Assembly: GCA_943359365.1 (NCBI GenBank)
Contig: CALRHG010000004.1
Coordinates: forward strand, 1-37,919
Reading direction: 5' to 3'
Origin: Candidatus Nomurabacteria bacterium
GTDB lineage: Bacteria; Patescibacteriota; Minisyncoccia; Phycocordibacterales; UBA9973
Length of the DNA: 37,919 nt
The position numbers and the translations under genes were made by a program. A model generated the notes under the pieces. It had not been told where the DNA came from, did not search any database, and saw nothing but the letters and a program-made list of their open reading frames with translations. This document shows positions 8,304-16,180 of the stretch, piece after piece. Every line of letters begins with the position of its first letter. The first letter of the stretch is position 1.

Positions 8304-8789
8304 ATGAAAATAAAAGAAAATCAAAAGAATATAGTAATACTGCATGATATTCGAAGCGTTGAAAATGTCGGCGCGATGTTTCGCACTGCCGATGCGGCTG
8401 GGATAGATAAAATTTATTTGACGGGCTATACTCCCGCGCCGCTTGATCGTTTTGGGCGAAAAAGGGGAGACTTGGCAAAGTCGGCTCTCGGGGCGGAAGA
8501 GTTTGTGGCTTGGGAGCAGAAAAAAAGCGTTCTGTCTCTTTTGGCGAAGCTTAGGCAAGAAAAATATTTGATTATAGGCATAGAGCAAGACAAAAAATCC
8601 ATAGATTACAAAAAAGTGAAATTAAAACAAAAAAATGCCTTCATTGTAGGCACGGAAGTGACAGGCATACCAAAAAATATTCTCCAAAAATGCGACATCA
8701 TAGCCGAGATTCCCATGCGTGGTAAAAAAGAATCACTGAATGTTTCAGTGGCGCTGGGGGTAGCGCTATTTGGAATTTTGAAAATTTAG
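8304..8789 (+). CDS. SpoU/TrmH-family RNA 2'-O-methyltransferase
   Basis: 161-aa SPOUT-fold methyltransferase expected to move a methyl group from S-adenosylmethionine to a ribose 2'-OH in tRNA or rRNA. The three family motifs are visible: DIRSVENVGAMFRTADA near residue 13 (the Asn-Arg motif), VGTEVTGI near 117, and EIPMRGKKESLNVSVA near 133 forming the trefoil knot. Only the catalytic domain is present, so the substrate cannot be told. It converges tail to tail with mutM, leaving two bases between stop codons. Confidence 0.88.
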   Translation: MKIKENQKNIVILHDIRSVENVGAMFRTADAAGIDKIYLTGYTPAPLDRFGRKRGDLAKSALGAEEFVAWEQKKSVLSLLAKLRQEKYLIIGIEQDKKSIDYKKVKLKQKNAFIVGTEVTGIPKNILQKCDIIAEIPMRGKKESLNVSVALGVALFGILKI

Positions 8790-8791
8790 AT

Positions 8792-9691
8792 TTATTTCTG
8801 ACACCTAGAGCAAAATATTGTCGTCCGGCCTTGGATTATAGTTTTTTGAAGCGGCTTGCCGCAATTCACGCACATTTTGCCTGCTTTGCCGTAAACCTTG
8901 TGTTCTCTTGCGTAATTCCCGCGAGTTTCGTCTAGGAGCCTATAGGTCGCCACAGAAGAGCCGCCGACTTTGGTCGCTCGTTTTAGAATTCTAATTATTG
9001 CTTTTTGCAGTCTTTCGACTTCCACTCCGGAGATGGAAGACGGATTTCTTTCCGGTCGAATACGGGCTTCAAACAAGCTTTCATCTGCATAAATATTTCC
9101 TAGGCCAGCTACTATTTTTTGATCCATTAGTACAGCTTTTATTTTTCCTGATTTGTTTTTTAATTTTTCTTTGAAGTATCTGAGAGTAAATTCTCCGGAT
9201 AAAGGTTCGACTCCATAATTTATGAAATGATTTTCAGATTCAAATGCTTTTACGCTCGGAAAATATAAAAGATAGCCAAACATACGGGTATCGTTGTAGT
9301 AAAGCGTTCCGCGCTCCAGTTCAAAAAGCACATGAGTGTGTTTATTTGGCAATTCTTTTTCGGAAAGCTCGATGGGGTGTCCGCCGCTCACCAGCTTTGA
9401 GCTAGCGAGCGGTTTATATACAAATTGCCCCGACATTTTTAGGTGAGCCAAAATAATTTTTCCATGGCTTAGTTTGAAAACAAGATTTTTCGCGCGGCGT
9501 TCGACGGCGACAAATCTTTCTCCCTGTGCGCCTTTTATAAACTCTGCTTTTTTGACTTCAGAAGCGGTGCGAAGAGTTCCTTTGCCGGAGACAAGTTTCG
9601 GCTTGCGGACCTCTACCCGGCGAATTTTTTGACCTATGATTGCTCGGGCTAAACCCTGGCGTAAATTTTCTACTTCTGGTAGTTCAGGCAT
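8792..9691 (-). CDS. mutM: Formamidopyrimidine-DNA glycosylase
   Basis: Bifunctional glycosylase/AP lyase that removes 8-oxoguanine and formamidopyrimidines. It starts with the diagnostic MPELPEVE, where Pro after the initiator Met is the nucleophile and Glu-3 is catalytic. DQKIVAGLGNIYADE (about 190-204) is the family helix-two-turn-helix. The C-terminal zinc finger is complete (CVNCG...FCSRCQK). 299 aa is a little above the usual about 270-290. Its start is only 14 nt from the divergent amidase start, so the two promoters must interleave. Confidence 0.96.
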   Translation of the reverse strand: MPELPEVENLRQGLARAIIGQKIRRVEVRKPKLVSGKGTLRTASEVKKAEFIKGAQGERFVAVERRAKNLVFKLSHGKIILAHLKMSGQFVYKPLASSKLVSGGHPIELSEKELPNKHTHVLFELERGTLYYNDTRMFGYLLYFPSVKAFESENHFINYGVEPLSGEFTLRYFKEKLKNKSGKIKAVLMDQKIVAGLGNIYADESLFEARIRPERNPSSISGVEVERLQKAIIRILKRATKVGGSSVATYRLLDETRGNYAREHKVYGKAGKMCVNCGKPLQKTIIQGRTTIFCSRCQK

Positions 9692-9699
9692 GGTACAAT
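9691..9699 (+). promoter_or_regulatory. Extended -10 (TGG TACAAT), leaderless type
   Basis: TACAAT at 9694-9699 preceded by TGG ends exactly 6 nt before the amidase ATG at 9706. It overlaps the mutM start codon on the other strand. Confidence 0.65.
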
Positions 9700-9705
9700 A
9701 ATACT

Positions 9706-10524
9706 ATGAAAAGACTATTATCTATACTACTATTTATCTTTCTCTTTACTCCAGCGTATTCATATGCCGCGCCTATTAAAATTCTTCTCATTCCCGGCCA
9801 CGACAATGAATCCTGGGGTGCGCAATACGGAGGCCTGAAAGAGGCAGCGATGAATTTGGCGGTGAGCAGAAGGCTCTACGACATTCTGAAAAAAGATAAG
9901 AGATTCGAAGTTCACATTACCCGCGATAGCTTGGGCTACACCAAAGAATTTGTAGACTATTTTGCGAACCACGAGGCGGAAATAATTTCTTTCAAAGATA
10001 ACGCTAAAAAAGAAAGAGAGAAAGCTATAACTAATGGAATTTTCATTGAAGGAGAAAACGCTCCGCATAATGACGCGAGCGCTTCCGGGGCTATTAAATT
10101 GTACGGATTTAACAAATGGGCAAATGAGAATAATATAGATGCGATGATCCACATTCATTTCAACGACTACCCTCGGCCCAAAAGCTGGACAGCGGGAAAG
10201 CATAAGGGATTTGTAATTTATATGCCCGAAGGGCAGATGGTAAATTCAAGGGGAAGCGTGCTTTTGGCGGCTGATATTTTCACGCAACTAAGAAAAAAAT
10301 ATAGTACAAGCACTTATGAAAAAGAATTAGGCGGACTAATTCCCGATCAGAAGCTTATTGCTTTAGGTTCAAATGGAACGCTCCTGCCATCTGTCCGTTC
10401 TGTTTTGATAGAGTACGGATATATTTACAGTTTAGGAAACAGCGCCGCACGCCAGAAGAAATACGATGATATGGCGAATCGCACAGCTACGGGGATTAAG
10501 AATTATTTTTTCCCAAAACCTTAA
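9706..10524 (+). CDS. N-acetylmuramoyl-L-alanine amidase (Amidase_3-like), exported
   Basis: Cell-wall hydrolase predicted to cleave the amide between N-acetylmuramic acid and L-alanine. A signal peptide covers about residues 1-22 (MKRLLSILLFIFLFTPAYSYA). Zinc-ligand motifs of the family are seen: PGHD near 30, a Glu in GGLKEAAMN, and IHIHFND near 150. VLIEYGYI near 236 carries the catalytic-type Glu. 272 aa from the ATG at 9706, chosen over the longer track ORF because of the signal peptide and the -10 box placed 6 nt upstream. Its end overlaps convergent ruvA by 29 nt. Confidence 0.85.
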   Translation: MKRLLSILLFIFLFTPAYSYAAPIKILLIPGHDNESWGAQYGGLKEAAMNLAVSRRLYDILKKDKRFEVHITRDSLGYTKEFVDYFANHEAEIISFKDNAKKEREKAITNGIFIEGENAPHNDASASGAIKLYGFNKWANENNIDAMIHIHFNDYPRPKSWTAGKHKGFVIYMPEGQMVNSRGSVLLAADIFTQLRKKYSTSTYEKELGGLIPDQKLIALGSNGTLLPSVRSVLIEYGYIYSLGNSAARQKKYDDMANRTATGIKNYFFPKP

Positions 10525-11074
10525 GAGCTTCCCTAATTTTTCCGTTTGTATCTAACTCTGCACCTACTTTTTTGAGTGCCTCCCGTGCCTCATTTTGCGA
10601 GTAGCCCAAAGATTTTAGTGCTTCCAGCGCATCGAGTTCTCCCTGCATGGAGCTGTCTCCGCCGGAGCCGGCTTCTTTTGCCATCTTATCCCGCAACTCT
10701 ATTACAATTTTCTCGGCGGTTTTTTTGCCGATGCCGGAAATTTTGGTCAGGTAAGATATATCGCCTGTGCCGATGGCTTTGCGCAAGGTCTCTATTGAAG
10801 CCACGCCCAAAATAGTTAGTGCGCCTTTTGGACCGATGCCGGAAATATTTATGAGCATCTCAAAAAATTCCAGTTCTGCTCGTTCTGGGAATCCGTATAG
10901 GTCTAAAGCATCTTCACGCACATGCGTATGCACCCAAAACATGGCTTCCGCCCCATTTTTTACCTTAGAAATTGTGTCGGGGGAGGCATTAATCTTGTAT
11001 CCAACTCCCGCAGTCTCGACTATTACGAACTTTTCCGTCTTGAGATTTATTTTTCCTTTTATGCTACCAATCAT
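10496..11074 (-). CDS. ruvA: Holliday junction branch-migration protein RuvA
   Basis: Tetrameric protein that holds Holliday junctions and loads the RuvB motor. The N-terminal OB domain starts MIGSIKGKI. Two helix-hairpin-helix motifs read ISGIGPKGALTILG and ISGIGKKTAEKIVIEL. A C-terminal UBA-like domain (DALEALKSLGYSQNEAREAL) contacts RuvB. 192 aa is normal. ruvB and ruvC are not in the window. It converges with the amidase and has its own extended -10. Confidence 0.95.
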   Translation of the reverse strand: MIGSIKGKINLKTEKFVIVETAGVGYKINASPDTISKVKNGAEAMFWVHTHVREDALDLYGFPERAELEFFEMLINISGIGPKGALTILGVASIETLRKAIGTGDISYLTKISGIGKKTAEKIVIELRDKMAKEAGSGGDSSMQGELDALEALKSLGYSQNEAREALKKVGAELDTNGKIREALKVLGKNNS

Positions 11075-11080
11075 GAATTA

Positions 11081-11089
11081 ATCATATCA
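11081..11089 (-). promoter_or_regulatory. Extended -10 (TGA TATGAT), leaderless type, ruvA
   Basis: On the minus strand TGA TATGAT is followed by exactly 6 nt (TAATTC) and the ruvA ATG. Confidence 0.6.
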
Positions 11090-11112
11090 CACTTGTATTT
11101 TTTTGGGTTTTT

Positions 11113-11121
11113 TGCTATGTT
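11113..11121 (+). promoter_or_regulatory. Extended -10 (TGC TATGTT), leaderless type, rpsT
   Basis: TGC TATGTT followed by ATACCT (6 nt) and the rpsT ATG at 11128. Confidence 0.6.
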
Positions 11122-11127
11122 ATACCT

Positions 11128-11379
11128 ATGCCAATTACACAGTCAGCCAAAAAAGCAATTCGAGGATCTTTGCGCAAGAAGGCTTTTAATGACCGCCGAA
11201 TGCGAGTGATGAAAGAAATCATCAAGAAAATCGAGAAGATTGCCAAGACGGATAAAAAAGAAGCTCTGAAAATGATTTCCAGCGCTTTTGCTATAATAGA
11301 TAAAGCAGCCAAAGGCGGAGTCATCAAAAAGAACAACGCTGCTCGCAAGAAATCTCGCTTGTCTAGAATTACAAAGTAA
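11128..11379 (+). CDS. rpsT: 30S ribosomal protein S20
   Basis: 83-aa basic protein of three helices that binds 16S rRNA. Typical family features: SAKKAIRGSLRKKAFNDRRM at the N terminus and IDKAAKGGVIKKNNAARKKSRL near the C terminus. The length matches bacterial S20. A leaderless-type promoter precedes it. The CPHC redox protein follows after 27 nt and may share its transcript. Confidence 0.95.
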   Translation: MPITQSAKKAIRGSLRKKAFNDRRMRVMKEIIKKIEKIAKTDKKEALKMISSAFAIIDKAAKGGVIKKNNAARKKSRLSRITK

Positions 11380-11406
11380 TTTTCGCTAAGAATTTTATTT
11401 TTTAAT

Positions 11407-11685
11407 ATGTCACACTTATTAGAATTTTATGGAACAGAATGCCCGCATTGCGTTCGGATGCATGCTCTCGTGGAGCGCCTAGAAAAAGAAGAGGGGCTGA
11501 AAGTAGAAAGTTTGGAAATTTGGCACAACAAAGAAAACGAAAAACGCATGCTCGAAATTGATAAAGACCTGTGCGGTGGCGTACCGTTTTTCTACAATAC
11601 TAAAACTAATAAATTTATCTGCGGAGAGACCGGCTATGATATACTAAGGAAGTGGGCGAAGGGCGAGGAATTCACTCAGGAATAA
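11407..11685 (+). CDS. Small thioredoxin-fold protein with CPHC motif
   Basis: 92 aa with a glutaredoxin/thioredoxin-like start (LLEFYGTECPHCVRM), so Cys-13 and Cys-16 form a CxxC pair of DsbA type (CPHC). GGVPFFYNTKTN supplies the conserved cis-Pro loop. No signal peptide, so probably cytoplasmic. The substrate is unknown. Confidence 0.75.
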   Translation: MSHLLEFYGTECPHCVRMHALVERLEKEEGLKVESLEIWHNKENEKRMLEIDKDLCGGVPFFYNTKTNKFICGETGYDILRKWAKGEEFTQE

Positions 11686-11721
11686 ATGTTTTGAAGGCAT
11701 CTTGAAACAAAATTTTAATAA

Positions 11722-11730
11722 TGATATATT
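11722..11730 (+). promoter_or_regulatory. Extended -10 (TGA TATATT), leaderless type, antitoxin
   Basis: TGA TATATT followed by AAGTAC (6 nt) and ATG at 11737. Confidence 0.6.
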
Positions 11731-11736
11731 AAGTAC

Positions 11737-11967
11737 ATGAATACTGTGACTTTACCCAAAACTCAATATATGCGAATACTAGATACTCAAGAAAAACTTC
11801 GGGGCGATTTGGCTCATTTGCAAAAAGTAGTTTCTTTTATGACTCAGGATGAAGTAAGCCCTGAATATGGCAAAAGAATTTCTAGAATAGAAAAAGGTCT
11901 TTCTGGCGGCAAGGGCGTTAAGTTTAAAACTAAAAGCGAGATTAAAAAATTCTTCCGCTCACTTTAA
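11737..11967 (+). CDS. Putative antitoxin of a RelE/ParE-type pair
   Basis: 76-aa protein starting MNTVTLPKTQYMRIL, a beta-strand plus helix start reminiscent of antitoxins that dimerise and bind their own promoter. The basic tail reads FKTKSEIKKFFRSL. It lies 12 nt before a RelE/ParE-like toxin gene, the usual antitoxin-first order. Assignment rests mainly on context. No operator palindrome is evident around its promoter. Confidence 0.55.
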   Translation: MNTVTLPKTQYMRILDTQEKLRGDLAHLQKVVSFMTQDEVSPEYGKRISRIEKGLSGGKGVKFKTKSEIKKFFRSL

Positions 11968-11979
11968 TTTCCTTCAATT

Positions 11980-12264
11980 ATGGAGAATAGTCAGAAAATG
12001 AGTTTTGTTTTCTCCCTTGAATTTAAAAAAATTCTGGAGAAGATGGCAAAGAAAGACAGACTCGGACTTAAGAAAATAGAAGATCAGGTATATAAAATAA
12101 TCTCAAATCCGCTCGTCGGCAAACCCCTGCGCAATGTTATGAAAAGTTATCGCCGAGTCCATATCGGGCATTTTGTTTTGGTTTATAAAATAGAAAACAA
12201 TGAGATAACCTTTGCTGATTATGACCATCACGACCGCATATATAAAAAGTATTCTTTTAGTTAA
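11980..12264 (+). CDS. RelE/ParE-superfamily toxin
   Basis: 94 aa. FSLEFKKILEKMAKKD, a central NPLVGKPLRNVMKSYRRVHIGHFVLVYKI and the end DYDHHDRIYKKY follow the RelE/ParE plan (helix pair, core sheet with basic residues, C-terminal His/Asp-x-Tyr strand). RelE-type members cut mRNA on the ribosome and ParE-type members poison gyrase; sequence alone does not decide between them. Confidence 0.72.
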   Translation: MENSQKMSFVFSLEFKKILEKMAKKDRLGLKKIEDQVYKIISNPLVGKPLRNVMKSYRRVHIGHFVLVYKIENNEITFADYDHHDRIYKKYSFS

Positions 12265-12277
12265 ATAAAAAATAATC

Positions 12278-12931
12278 ATGCGACTATATCTTTCTTCATA
12301 TAAATTTGGAAATTTTACGGACGAACTGGTAAAACTTGTCGGGAATAATAAAAAAGTAGCAATTATTGGAAATTCCAGAGATTGGAGCGAAGATAGAGAA
12401 CGAGCCGCTAAGGGTTTACAGGAGCAAATAAAAACTTTAGAATTGCTCGGGTTTTCGGCTGAGGAGCTTGATTTGAGAAAATATTTTAGTAAAAGAGAAG
12501 AACTTAAAAAATATTTGTTTCAATTTGGATTGGTTTGGGTTTTAGGAGGTAATACTTTTGTATTAAAACGCGCTTACGAGCAAAGTGGTTTTAATTTGAT
12601 TATTAAAGAGATGCTGGTAAAAGACGAAATAGTTTACGGAGGCTATAGCGCTGGGGTGGTTATATTATCTCCTTCCATGAAAGGTTTGGAAATCGTTGAC
12701 GACCCAAACATAGTGCCAGAGGGTTATGCTCCGGAATTTAGTTGGGACGGACTTGGATTAGTTAATTATAGTATTGCTGTGCATTACCGTTCAGATCATC
12801 CTGAATCGGCATTGGTTGAAAAAGAAGTTGAATATTTGGAGAAAAATAAAATACCTTATAAAACTTTGAAAGACGGCGAAGTTATTGTTATTAATGGTTT
12901 CGAAGAGCACTTGCTCAGTTTAAACAAATAA
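12278..12931 (+). CDS. Peptidase E-like serine peptidase (family S51)
   Basis: 217 aa. Family S51 hydrolyses N-terminal Asp-Xaa dipeptides or, in the cyanophycinase branch, beta-aspartyl peptides. Visible motifs: VWVLGGNTFVLKRA near residue 86 and the nucleophile elbow GGYSAGVV (Ser near 122). AVHYRSDHPES near 168 may hold the catalytic His. The gene is AT-rich compared with neighbours. It starts 13 nt after the toxin gene and ends in a strong terminator. Confidence 0.75.
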   Translation: MRLYLSSYKFGNFTDELVKLVGNNKKVAIIGNSRDWSEDRERAAKGLQEQIKTLELLGFSAEELDLRKYFSKREELKKYLFQFGLVWVLGGNTFVLKRAYEQSGFNLIIKEMLVKDEIVYGGYSAGVVILSPSMKGLEIVDDPNIVPEGYAPEFSWDGLGLVNYSIAVHYRSDHPESALVEKEVEYLEKNKIPYKTLKDGEVIVINGFEEHLLSLNK

Positions 12932-12956
12932 AAAACCCCGCAGAGCGGGGTTTTTT
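12930..12956. terminator. Bidirectional rho-independent terminator
   Basis: AAAAAACCCCGC / GCGGGGTTTTTT with loop AGA. The A-run and T-run on the two sides let it serve peptidase E on the plus strand and the cold-shock gene on the minus strand. Confidence 0.92.
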
Positions 12957-12969
12957 ATTAGAGTGAATA

Positions 12970-13167
12970 TTACGCGCGTTGTACGTTCGTAGCATTCAAT
13001 CCTTTTGGTGACTCTTCAGTTTCAAAAGAAAGCGTGTCGCCTTCTTTCAATTCGTCAAAAGTTACGCCAACAAGAGAATTGCTGTGGAAGAATAAATCCT
13101 TCGCAAGCCCTTCTGCTGTGATGAAGCCGAAACCTTTATCAGTGAGTCTTTTTATTGTACCAGTCAT
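12970..13167 (-). CDS. Cold-shock domain RNA chaperone
   Basis: 65-aa single cold-shock domain that binds single-stranded RNA/DNA. RNP1 reads KGFGFI and RNP2 reads DLFFH. It contains the usual TGTIKRLTDKGFGF start and GLNATNV end. Unlike most genes here it has a long 5' leader of about 105 nt from a consensus promoter, as known for cspA mRNAs, so post-transcriptional control by the leader is likely. Confidence 0.92.
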   Translation of the reverse strand: MTGTIKRLTDKGFGFITAEGLAKDLFFHSNSLVGVTFDELKEGDTLSFETEESPKGLNATNVQRA

Positions 13168-13272
13168 TGATTTGTTTGGTTATGTTGTTAAATACAAAAG
13201 TGTGTTCTACGAAATCGACTCTTTTCTTTATCCGTTCGAGTTAAAACTCTCAGGATCTGCGACCTACTTTGT
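13168..13272 (-). promoter_or_regulatory. Long 5' leader of the cold-shock gene
   Basis: About 105 nt lie between the predicted start (near 13272) and the ATG. On the transcript it includes GAGTTTTAACTC, a small hairpin, and a U/A-rich second half. cspA-type leaders are known thermosensors; here the role is inferred from length and gene identity. Confidence 0.45.
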
Positions 13273-13278
13273 CTTTAG

Positions 13279-13308
13279 AGTATAGCATAAAGTATACTAT
13301 TTTGTCAA
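13279..13308 (-). promoter_or_regulatory. Consensus promoter of the cold-shock gene
   Basis: Minus strand: TTGACA (13303-13308), 18-bp spacer, TGC TATACT (-10 at 13279-13284). One of the best sigma70-type promoters in the window. Confidence 0.75.
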
Positions 13309-13349
13309 GCAGATTCGCTATTTTATCCAAAATAAGCTAGTCTATACCA

Positions 13350-14846
13350 ATGCCGAAAGAAAAGGACGAAATTCCAAAGAATCAAGAGACTATAGTTCGA
13401 TTTGAAAACGTCTCCTTCGAGTGGGGCGTCAATAAACCTATTTTAGACAGCGTGAGCTTCACCGTGCGCAGGGGGATGAAGTTTACCCTGATGGGGCAGA
13501 ATGGCGCCGGCAAAAGCACTATCTTTGGTCTCATTTCCGGATCAAATGTTCCGGAGTCCGGCACGATCAATGTGGTGAAGGGGGTGAGCATCGCCACTTC
13601 GCGCCAAGTTATTCCCAAGAACGAGATGGATTTGACTGTGCGGGAATTTTTTGAGAAATGTTTCAAACAAAAAGTTTACGATATTGATCCAAAAATAGAT
13701 GATGTTTTGGAAGTCGTAAATTTAAAGGGGCACACCAAAGTTCACGATAAAAAAATAAATACCTTCTCCGGCGGACAGCAGGCACGTTTGCTTCTCGCGT
13801 CGGCTCTTATCCAAGATCCAGATTTGCTTCTTCTCGACGAGCCGACAAATAATTTGGACAAGGCCGGAATCGCGCATCTGACGAATTTTTTGATTAATTA
13901 TAAAAAAACGGTGATAGTTATTTCCCACGACGCGGAATTCTTGAACGCTTTTACGCAAGCCGTGCTTTATCTGGATGTTTACACCAAAAAAATTGAGCAA
14001 TACGTAGGTAACTATTTTAACGTGGTCAAAGACATCACCGCGCGCGTGGAAAAAGAGAACATGAAAAATGCGCAGCTGCAAAAAGAAATTCAGGCCAAGA
14101 AAGATCAGGCCAATGTTTTTGCCTACAAAGGCGGGCGTCTGCGATTGGTCGCCAAAAGAATGCGCGAGAAGGCGGAAGAGCTCGAAGAAGAAATTGTCGA
14201 AGTGCGCAAAGAAGACAGGGCTATCCGGCCGTTTATAATTCCGAGCCAGCCGGACTTGATCGGAGAAATTTTAAATATTTCTTCTTTCACTACTATGAAA
14301 AGCGGCAAGGTAGTGAAACACAAAGCGAAAATTTCTTTGAATAAAAATAATCATCTACTTTTGCAGGGGCCAAATGGTATCGGCAAAACAACTCTTTTAG
14401 AAAGATTAGCTTCCGGTCATGCCGACGGCGAAAAAGTAAGAGAGGGAATCCGCATCGGGTATTATAGACAAGATTTTTCTACGCTTAATTTTGAAGACAG
14501 TGTCTATGAATCTCTATCGAGTGCGATGCTCGCGGGCGGGGAGAGACTAGATGAAGAGCGAATGCGTTCGGTCGCCGCGGGGTTTTTGATTACCGGAGAA
14601 TTTATTCGCACAAGAATTGGTGATCTTTCTGAAGGGCAGAAGGGGCTAGTAGCATTCGCGAGACTCGTTCTCCAAAAACCGGGACTCTTGATCCTAGACG
14701 AGCCGACGAACCACATAAATTTCCGTCACTTGCCGGTCATAGCCGAAGCACTAGACAAATACGCAGGAGTAATGATCCTAGTTTCCCACGTCCCCGAATT
14801 CGTCAAACAAATTAGGATTGATGAAGTACTTGATTTGGAGAAGTAG
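13350..14846 (+). CDS. ABC-F family ATPase (ribosome-associated type)
   Basis: 498-aa protein with two ABC domains in tandem and no membrane segment, as in ABC-F proteins that act at the ribosomal E site in translation control or antibiotic protection. Half 1: GQNGAGKST, FSGGQQARLLLA, LLLLDEPTNNLD. Half 2: GPNGIGKTTL, LSEGQKGLVAFA, LLILDEPTNHIN. The interdomain linker (about 225-300) is Lys/Glu-rich and helical. The second signature, LSEGQ instead of LSGGQ, is a departure. The ATG is preceded by a weak -10-like TAGTCT six bases upstream. Subfamily not assigned. Confidence 0.88.
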   Translation: MPKEKDEIPKNQETIVRFENVSFEWGVNKPILDSVSFTVRRGMKFTLMGQNGAGKSTIFGLISGSNVPESGTINVVKGVSIATSRQVIPKNEMDLTVREFFEKCFKQKVYDIDPKIDDVLEVVNLKGHTKVHDKKINTFSGGQQARLLLASALIQDPDLLLLDEPTNNLDKAGIAHLTNFLINYKKTVIVISHDAEFLNAFTQAVLYLDVYTKKIEQYVGNYFNVVKDITARVEKENMKNAQLQKEIQAKKDQANVFAYKGGRLRLVAKRMREKAEELEEEIVEVRKEDRAIRPFIIPSQPDLIGEILNISSFTTMKSGKVVKHKAKISLNKNNHLLLQGPNGIGKTTLLERLASGHADGEKVREGIRIGYYRQDFSTLNFEDSVYESLSSAMLAGGERLDEERMRSVAAGFLITGEFIRTRIGDLSEGQKGLVAFARLVLQKPGLLILDEPTNHINFRHLPVIAEALDKYAGVMILVSHVPEFVKQIRIDEVLDLEK

Positions 14847-14873
14847 CTAGCTTTTGTGATAAAATAATCAGGT

Positions 14874-15401
14874 ATGAATAAAGTAAATAACTTAGCTTTT
14901 ATAGATGGACAAAATCTATATATGAATACAGCAAAGAAAGAAATTAACTCATGGGAAATTGATCTTGTTCGTTTTCGAATTTACTTAGAGAAAAAATATA
15001 ATGTTGAAAAAGCATATTATTTTTTAGGTTATGTGCAAGAAAAAAATCAAGAGTTGTATGAGAAAATTCAAAACGCTGGTTTTGTGCTTTTATTTCGCGA
15101 GCATAATCCGGCGATGATTGGAAAGAAGAAAGGAAATGTTGATTCAGATATTATTTTTTTGATTATGAAAAAGCTTTATAAAAAAGAGGCTTTTAATAAA
15201 GTCGTTCTTGTATCTGGGGACGGCGACTACAAACAACTAGTTGATTTTTTGATTGAAGAAAAAAGATTTGAAAAAATATTATTTCCTGACAAAAAATTTG
15301 CCTCTTCTTTATATAAAAAGCTTGGTTCTGAATATTTTGATTACCTAGAGAATAAAGATATAAGAGATAAAATTGAGCTGAAAAAGAAAAGGGCTCCTTA
15401 G
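14874..15401 (+). CDS. NYN-domain (PIN-like) putative ribonuclease, LabA type
   Basis: 175 aa. Acidic residues of the NYN/PIN active site are seen: LAFIDGQNLY at residue 8, GNVDSDIIFLI near 97, and VSGDGDYKQLVDFL near 116. The fold is that of metal-dependent RNases such as the LabA/DUF88 group. The gene is clearly more AT-rich than the flanking ABC-F gene. A TGA TAAAAT box lies 8 nt before the ATG. An imperfect terminator follows. Target RNA unknown. Confidence 0.82.
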   Translation: MNKVNNLAFIDGQNLYMNTAKKEINSWEIDLVRFRIYLEKKYNVEKAYYFLGYVQEKNQELYEKIQNAGFVLLFREHNPAMIGKKKGNVDSDIIFLIMKKLYKKEAFNKVVLVSGDGDYKQLVDFLIEEKRFEKILFPDKKFASSLYKKLGSEYFDYLENKDIRDKIELKKKRAP

Positions 15402-15426
15402 GTAGTTAACCGTTTGGATCCCTTTT
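15387..15426 (+). terminator. Probable terminator after the NYN gene
   Basis: AAAAGGGCTCC (15387-15397) pairs with GGATCCCTTTT (15416-15426) with one internal mismatch and ends in TTTT. Confidence 0.5.
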
Positions 15427-15470
15427 CGTCTGAATACCTATATATTAGCAAATAGAGCGTAAATGTCAAT

Positions 15471-16157
15471 TTACTTTTGAAGTACTTGATTTAGAAAAGT
15501 AGAGAGTTCCTCGCCTTTTATTTCTCGCATAGAGTTTGAGCCGAGTTTACCGAGCTTGATGTTCATAATTCTTTCGCGTTTTAAGTCAGCGACTTCTTGA
15601 AAAAGATTCGAGCACATGCGGCGGATTTGATGTTTTTTGCCTTCGGTTAAAGTAACTCTGAAAGCGAAATCATTTAGAATTTGTACTTTGCAAGGTTTGG
15701 TCATGTATCCCTCGATATTTACTCCCGCTTCCATTTTTTGCTTGAAATTCGAGCGGAGCTTGTTTAAAGTTTTCACAACATATTCTTTTTCGTGGATATA
15801 TTTCGGATTAAGCAGCTGATCAGTGATGCGTCCGTCATTCGTCAAAATCATAAGTCCGTGTGAAGCTTTGTCTAATCGCCCTAGCGGGAACAGACCTGCC
15901 TGCGCAGGCAGGTCTTCTCCAGTTTCAATTCCGATCGGTTTGTTATACGCAAAATATACATATTCTTTTTCCGGAGCGCCTTTTACTTCGACTTTATCTT
16001 TCTCCAGCACTTTGCTCCCAAGCACTGCAAGCTTGCCGTTGATGAAAACTTTTTTTTCTTTTACTAATTCATCAGCGCCTCTCCGGGTGGAAATTTTTTT
16101 AAGGGCTAAATATTTATTTATCCGCATCGGATATGAGGCTGTTTCTTTATCTGCCAT
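15471..16157 (-). CDS. RsuA/RluB-family pseudouridine synthase
   Basis: 228 aa that isomerises a specific uridine in rRNA. An S4 RNA-binding domain at about 10-60 (MRINKYLALKKISTRRGADELV) is followed by the catalytic domain with GRLDKASHGLMILTNDG, whose Asp is the family nucleophile, and KEYVVK and GKKHQIRRM. The 16S or 23S target cannot be told. An 8-residue insertion (EDLPAQAG) just before LFPLGRLD is encoded by a perfect 24-bp palindrome. A minus-strand TGC TAGAGT box lies 8 nt before the start. Confidence 0.9.
   Translation of the reverse strand: MADKETASYPMRINKYLALKKISTRRGADELVKEKKVFINGKLAVLGSKVLEKDKVEVKGAPEKEYVYFAYNKPIGIETGEDLPAQAGLFPLGRLDKASHGLMILTNDGRITDQLLNPKYIHEKEYVVKTLNKLRSNFKQKMEAGVNIEGYMTKPCKVQILNDFAFRVTLTEGKKHQIRRMCSNLFQEVADLKRERIMNIKLGKLGSNSMREIKGEELSTFLNQVLQK
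15892..15915. repeat. 24-bp perfect palindrome inserted in the pseudouridine synthase gene
   Basis: AGACCTGCCTGC followed by its exact reverse complement. In the gene's frame it reads DLPAQAG. Repeats with this half-site occur in many CPR genomes as I recall them; here it adds residues between KPIGIET and LFPLGRLD without breaking the frame. Confidence 0.75.
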
Positions 16158-16180
16158 ATAAGATTACTCTAGCACACTAA

